From contig VBAC01000002.1 of the NCBI GenBank assembly GCA_005883305.1, positions 242,527 through 306,526 of the forward strand: a stretch of 64,000 nt of DNA. The letters are read 5' to 3'. Shown here piece after piece: positions 61,934-64,000 of this stretch. Under the pieces are notes generated by a model. It did not search any database. It saw only the letters and a program-made list of their open reading frames with translations, and was not told where the DNA came from. Position 1 is the stretch's first letter; each line of letters begins with the position of its first letter. A program made the translations under genes and the position numbers. The stretch is from Alphaproteobacteria bacterium (GTDB lineage: Bacteria > Pseudomonadota > Alphaproteobacteria > Sphingomonadales > Sphingomonadaceae).

Positions 61934-61956
61934 CTTCGTCCGGCTGCCGGCTTCGC

Positions 61957-62532
61957 CTAGAAGCGGAAGCCGAGGCCGACCACGCCCTGATGGCGCGAGA
62001 AATCGCTCTCGTAGTTCGAGTAGCGATACTCGGCCCGAAGGAACATGTTGCGGCCGAGCGCGATGTCCGCGCCGGCGCCGGCGCGGATGCCGTCCGCATT
62101 CGCGCCGTCGCTGACGACGGTCGTGCCGTTGTCATAGACCGCGCCGACGCGGGCGTTGGTGTAGCCGAGCTTGGCATAGAGCAGGACGCCGTTGCTCACC
62201 ACGCCGCCGAGGCGGGCGCCGACGTAGAAATCGCGGCGCGCTTCGGCGCAAGCCCGGTCGCCGGCGACGATGACATTGGCCTGGCACTCTTCGGCGGTCG
62301 ATTCGGCCGCTTCCAGCTCGAGGCCGGCGCGCATGTTCGTGCCCAGCGCGAAATCATAGCCGCCGGCGATGCCGTAGGCGATGCCGCCGTCGCTGTCGCC
62401 GTCCACGGAAAGGCTGTCATAGCCGGCGATCGCTTCGATGTGGCCGCCGACGAAAGGTGCCGGGGCCGCGTGCGCGAACGCAGGCGCAGCAGAAGCAGCC
62501 GCGAGAACAGCCGCGGCGTAAACGATACGCAT
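61957..62532 (-). CDS. Outer-membrane beta-barrel protein (OmpA/Opa-like porin fold)
   Basis: The 191-residue protein has a signal (VYAAAVLAAASAAP, then AFAHA), a barrel of about eight amphipathic strands (FVGGHIEAIAGYDSL, YVGARLGGVVSNGVLLYAKLGY, FLRAEYRYSNY in short parts) and the C-terminal Phe motif GLGFRF for BAM recognition. A Cys pair (ECQANV, RACAEA) may lock a loop. AAGGAGATAACAAT before ATG 62532 is a strong ribosome site, with its own promoter and terminator, suggesting high expression. Role is adhesion, stability or small-solute passage. Confidence 0.85.
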   Translation of the reverse strand: MRIVYAAAVLAAASAAPAFAHAAPAPFVGGHIEAIAGYDSLSVDGDSDGGIAYGIAGGYDFALGTNMRAGLELEAAESTAEECQANVIVAGDRACAEARRDFYVGARLGGVVSNGVLLYAKLGYTNARVGAVYDNGTTVVSDGANADGIRAGAGADIALGRNMFLRAEYRYSNYESDFSRHQGVVGLGFRF

Positions 62533-62575
62533 TATTGTTATCTCCTTGAAACAATGTCCAGATAAGGACCACAAC

Positions 62576-62604
62576 CAGATAGGGGCGACTTTGTTGCAGT
62601 GCAA
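62576..62604 (-). promoter_or_regulatory. Sigma-70-like promoter of the beta-barrel gene
   Basis: On the minus strand TTGCAC (62604-62599) and TATCTG (62581-62576) are 17 bases apart, and the expected start point leaves a leader of about 37 bases before ATG 62532. Confidence 0.55.
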
Positions 62605-62606
62605 CA
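62592..62606. promoter_or_regulatory. Palindrome overlapping the -35 box
   Basis: TGTTGCA-G-TGCAACA is a perfect 15-base palindrome that covers the -35 hexamer of the beta-barrel promoter, the usual position of a repressor site. Confidence 0.5.
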
Positions 62607-62751
62607 CAGACCCACCGCCTTTTGATCAGGAGTGTTACCTCACTACCACAGTCGCCGGGGAGAATCCTGGGTGTCTGGGGCCAAGGTCGCCCGGCCTCCC
62701 CGCGCATTTCCTGTTGCCACCGCGCCGCCCGAGCGGCGACAAAGGGTGGAA

Positions 62752-63240
62752 ATGCCCCGAGGCCGGACCTTCCTGCTCGTCTTCGCCGCCCTGGCCTCCG
62801 CCGCGGCGGCTCAGCCGCGACCGTTGGGAGTCTTCGGCGGCTGGGGCGCCTTCGCCGGCGACGGACGCTGCTATGCGATCAGCCAGCCTGCTGAAGTCCC
62901 GGCGGCGGCTCCCTGGCGTCCCTTCGCCGCCGTCGGCCACTGGCCGGGACGAAGCGCCGGCGGCCAGCTCCATGTTCGCCTCAGCCGGGAGAAGCGCCAG
63001 GGCTCTGCGGTGCTTCTGAAGATCGACGGAGTCAGCTTCCAGCTCGCCGGCGGCGGGCGGGAGGCATGGGCGCCGGACGCCCGCGCCGACCGGGAAATCC
63101 AGTCGGCGATGCGCACCGGCATCGACATGGTCGTAGAGACCCGCGCGACGGACGGCGCCGCGGTGCACGACCGCTACGGCCTGCGCGGCGCTGCGACGGC
63201 GATGGACGCCGCAGCGATCGCGTGCATCCCCCGCCGCTAG
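62752..63240 (+). CDS. IalB-like secreted protein
   Basis: The 162-residue protein has a signal ([15 protein letters not shown]), then [17 protein letters not shown], a late [12 protein letters not shown] strand and IACIPRR with a second Cys. The W-x-A-x-C pattern and Cys pair resemble the invasion-associated locus B domain, a small periplasmic fold widespread in alphaproteobacteria. AAGGGTGGA precedes ATG 62752; an open frame reaching 62632 includes no good start. It is divergent from the beta-barrel gene and 34 bp before rlmN, so may be cotranscribed with it. Confidence 0.65.
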   Translation: MPRGRTFLLVFAALASAAAAQPRPLGVFGGWGAFAGDGRCYAISQPAEVPAAAPWRPFAAVGHWPGRSAGGQLHVRLSREKRQGSAVLLKIDGVSFQLAGGGREAWAPDARADREIQSAMRTGIDMVVETRATDGAAVHDRYGLRGAATAMDAAAIACIPRR

Positions 63241-63274
63241 AAAAGCGGCCGCCGAGCGCCTACATGGCGCGCTC

Positions 63275-64000
63275 ATGACAGCGCCGATGCCTATTCCCGG
63301 TCTCATCGATCCGGTTCCGGTCCCGCGCCCCGAGGTGGCGGGCGCGGGCGCGCGCGTGAACCTGATCGGCCTTTCCAAGGCGCAGATCCGCCAGGCCCTG
63401 ATGGATGCCGGGCTCGACGAGAAGCAGGCCAAGCTTCGCGCCAAGCAGCTCTGGCACCAGATCTACAACCGGGGCGCGACCGCCTTCGATGCGATGAGCG
63501 ACATCGCCAAGCCCCAGCGCGCCTGGCTGGCCGAGCGGTTCGAGGTCGCGCGGCCCGAGGTGGTGGTCGAGCAGGTCTCCACCGACGGCACCCGCAAGTG
63601 GCTGCTGCGCACTCCGGACGGCCACGATTTCGAGATGGTCTTCATCCCGGATGCCGACCGCGGCACGCTCTGCGTCTCGAGCCAGGTCGGCTGCACGCTC
63701 AATTGCCGCTTCTGCCATACCGGCACGATGCGGCTCGTTCGCAACCTCAATGCCGGCGAGATCGTCGGCCAGGTCATGCTCGCCCGCGACAGCCTCGGCG
63801 AATGGCCCTCCCAACCCGAAGGCCGCATGCTCTCCAACATCGTGATGATGGGCATGGGAGAGCCGCTCTACAATTTCGACAATGTCCGCGACGCGCTGAA
63901 GATCGTGATGGACGGCGACGGGCTCGGCCTGTCGCGGCGCCGGATCACGCTGTCCACCTCCGGCGTGGTGCCGATGATGGCGCGGGCGGGGGAGGAGATA
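63275..64000 (+). CDS. rlmN: Dual-specificity 23S rRNA A2503 / tRNA A37 C2-methyltransferase, 5' part
   Basis: The first 242 residues are present, and the frame runs off the right edge. It is a radical-SAM enzyme with the CTLNCRFC cluster (Cys140, Cys144, Cys147), MGMGEPLYN and [13 protein letters not shown]. RlmN methylates A2503 in 23S rRNA and A37 in some tRNAs. The ATG at 63275 gives a slightly long Pro-rich leader; an ATG at 63264 runs into a stop. The C-terminal Cys that forms the covalent intermediate lies outside the window. Confidence 0.95.
   Translation, partial: MTAPMPIPGLIDPVPVPRPEVAGAGARVNLIGLSKAQIRQALMDAGLDEKQAKLRAKQLWHQIYNRGATAFDAMSDIAKPQRAWLAERFEVARPEVVVEQVSTDGTRKWLLRTPDGHDFEMVFIPDADRGTLCVSSQVGCTLNCRFCHTGTMRLVRNLNAGEIVGQVMLARDSLGEWPSQPEGRMLSNIVMMGMGEPLYNFDNVRDALKIVMDGDGLGLSRRRITLSTSGVVPMMARAGEEI

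Noticed and set aside
1-64000. tRNA, rRNA, riboswitch or insertion sequence
   Set aside because: None recognised on either strand by reading; no transposase-like protein and no cloverleaf-compatible gap was noticed. A covariance-model scan was not possible here.

Overview
The window is GC-rich and densely packed. Short overlaps (ATGA type) and GTG/TTG starts are common. Together with the gene families present (a single long Rsh, omega subunit with a long acidic tail, DegT/Gfo/LbH sugar genes, RTX proteins with 86-residue repeats), this suggests an alphaproteobacterium of the order Sphingomonadales. That placement is inferred from gene content only. I saw no rRNA, tRNA, CRISPR array, insertion sequence or prophage.

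Layout. (1) 1-4515: the 5' part of tamA (minus strand, running off the left edge), a permuted-papain-like secreted protein, a Ser/Thr-type metallophosphatase and a PDZ-M48 protease. (2) 4747-34932: a roughly 30 kb exopolysaccharide or O-antigen locus. It opens with a small membrane peptide gene and a strong terminator. Next come nucleotide-sugar genes (TviB/WbpO-type dehydrogenase, epimerase, gmd, fcl), a WbpB-WbpD-WbpE set, a GT11-like fucosyltransferase, Wzx, FkbM, HisH2-HisF2-WbpG, a polymerase/ligase, more glycosyltransferases, an acyltransferase, methyltransferases, an SDR and an alkaline-phosphatase-fold protein. The assembly genes (TPR-like protein, Wzc, Wza, a second Wzy/WaaL-like protein) read on the minus strand, followed by a WcaJ-type initiating transferase on the plus strand and a secreted TIM-barrel-like protein on the minus strand. 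(3) 35101-55485: a cell-surface and secretome island. It holds a beta-helix protein, two M10 metalloproteases with RTX repeats in opposite domain order, two small secreted hypotheticals, a 3060-residue cadherin/RTX giant, and three tandem tail-collar (MdpB-like) genes divergent from the giant. (4) 55558-64000: housekeeping genes manA, kynA, rsh, an HxlR regulator, a second copy of the small membrane peptide, rpoZ, dnaN, an outer-membrane beta-barrel, an IalB-like protein and the 5' part of rlmN.

How it fits together. The sugar genes can be read as two routes: GDP-mannose to GDP-fucose (Gmd, Fcl), then transfer by the GT11-like enzyme; and UDP-HexNAc to its uronic acid, oxidised, aminated and acetylated at C3 (TviB, WbpB, WbpE, WbpD) and then amidated to an acetamidino sugar (WbpG fed with ammonia by HisH2/HisF2). 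WcaJ would start the repeat unit, Wzx flip it, one of the two Wzy/WaaL-like proteins polymerise it, and Wzc/Wza export it. ManA, 20 kb away, could feed the GDP-mannose branch. The three RTX proteins end in type I secretion-like C-termini, but no ABC/MFP/TolC transporter lies in the window. The most unusual regions are the giant protein with its divergent triple collar genes, the domain-permuted protease, and the two GGxGPxSP small peptides.
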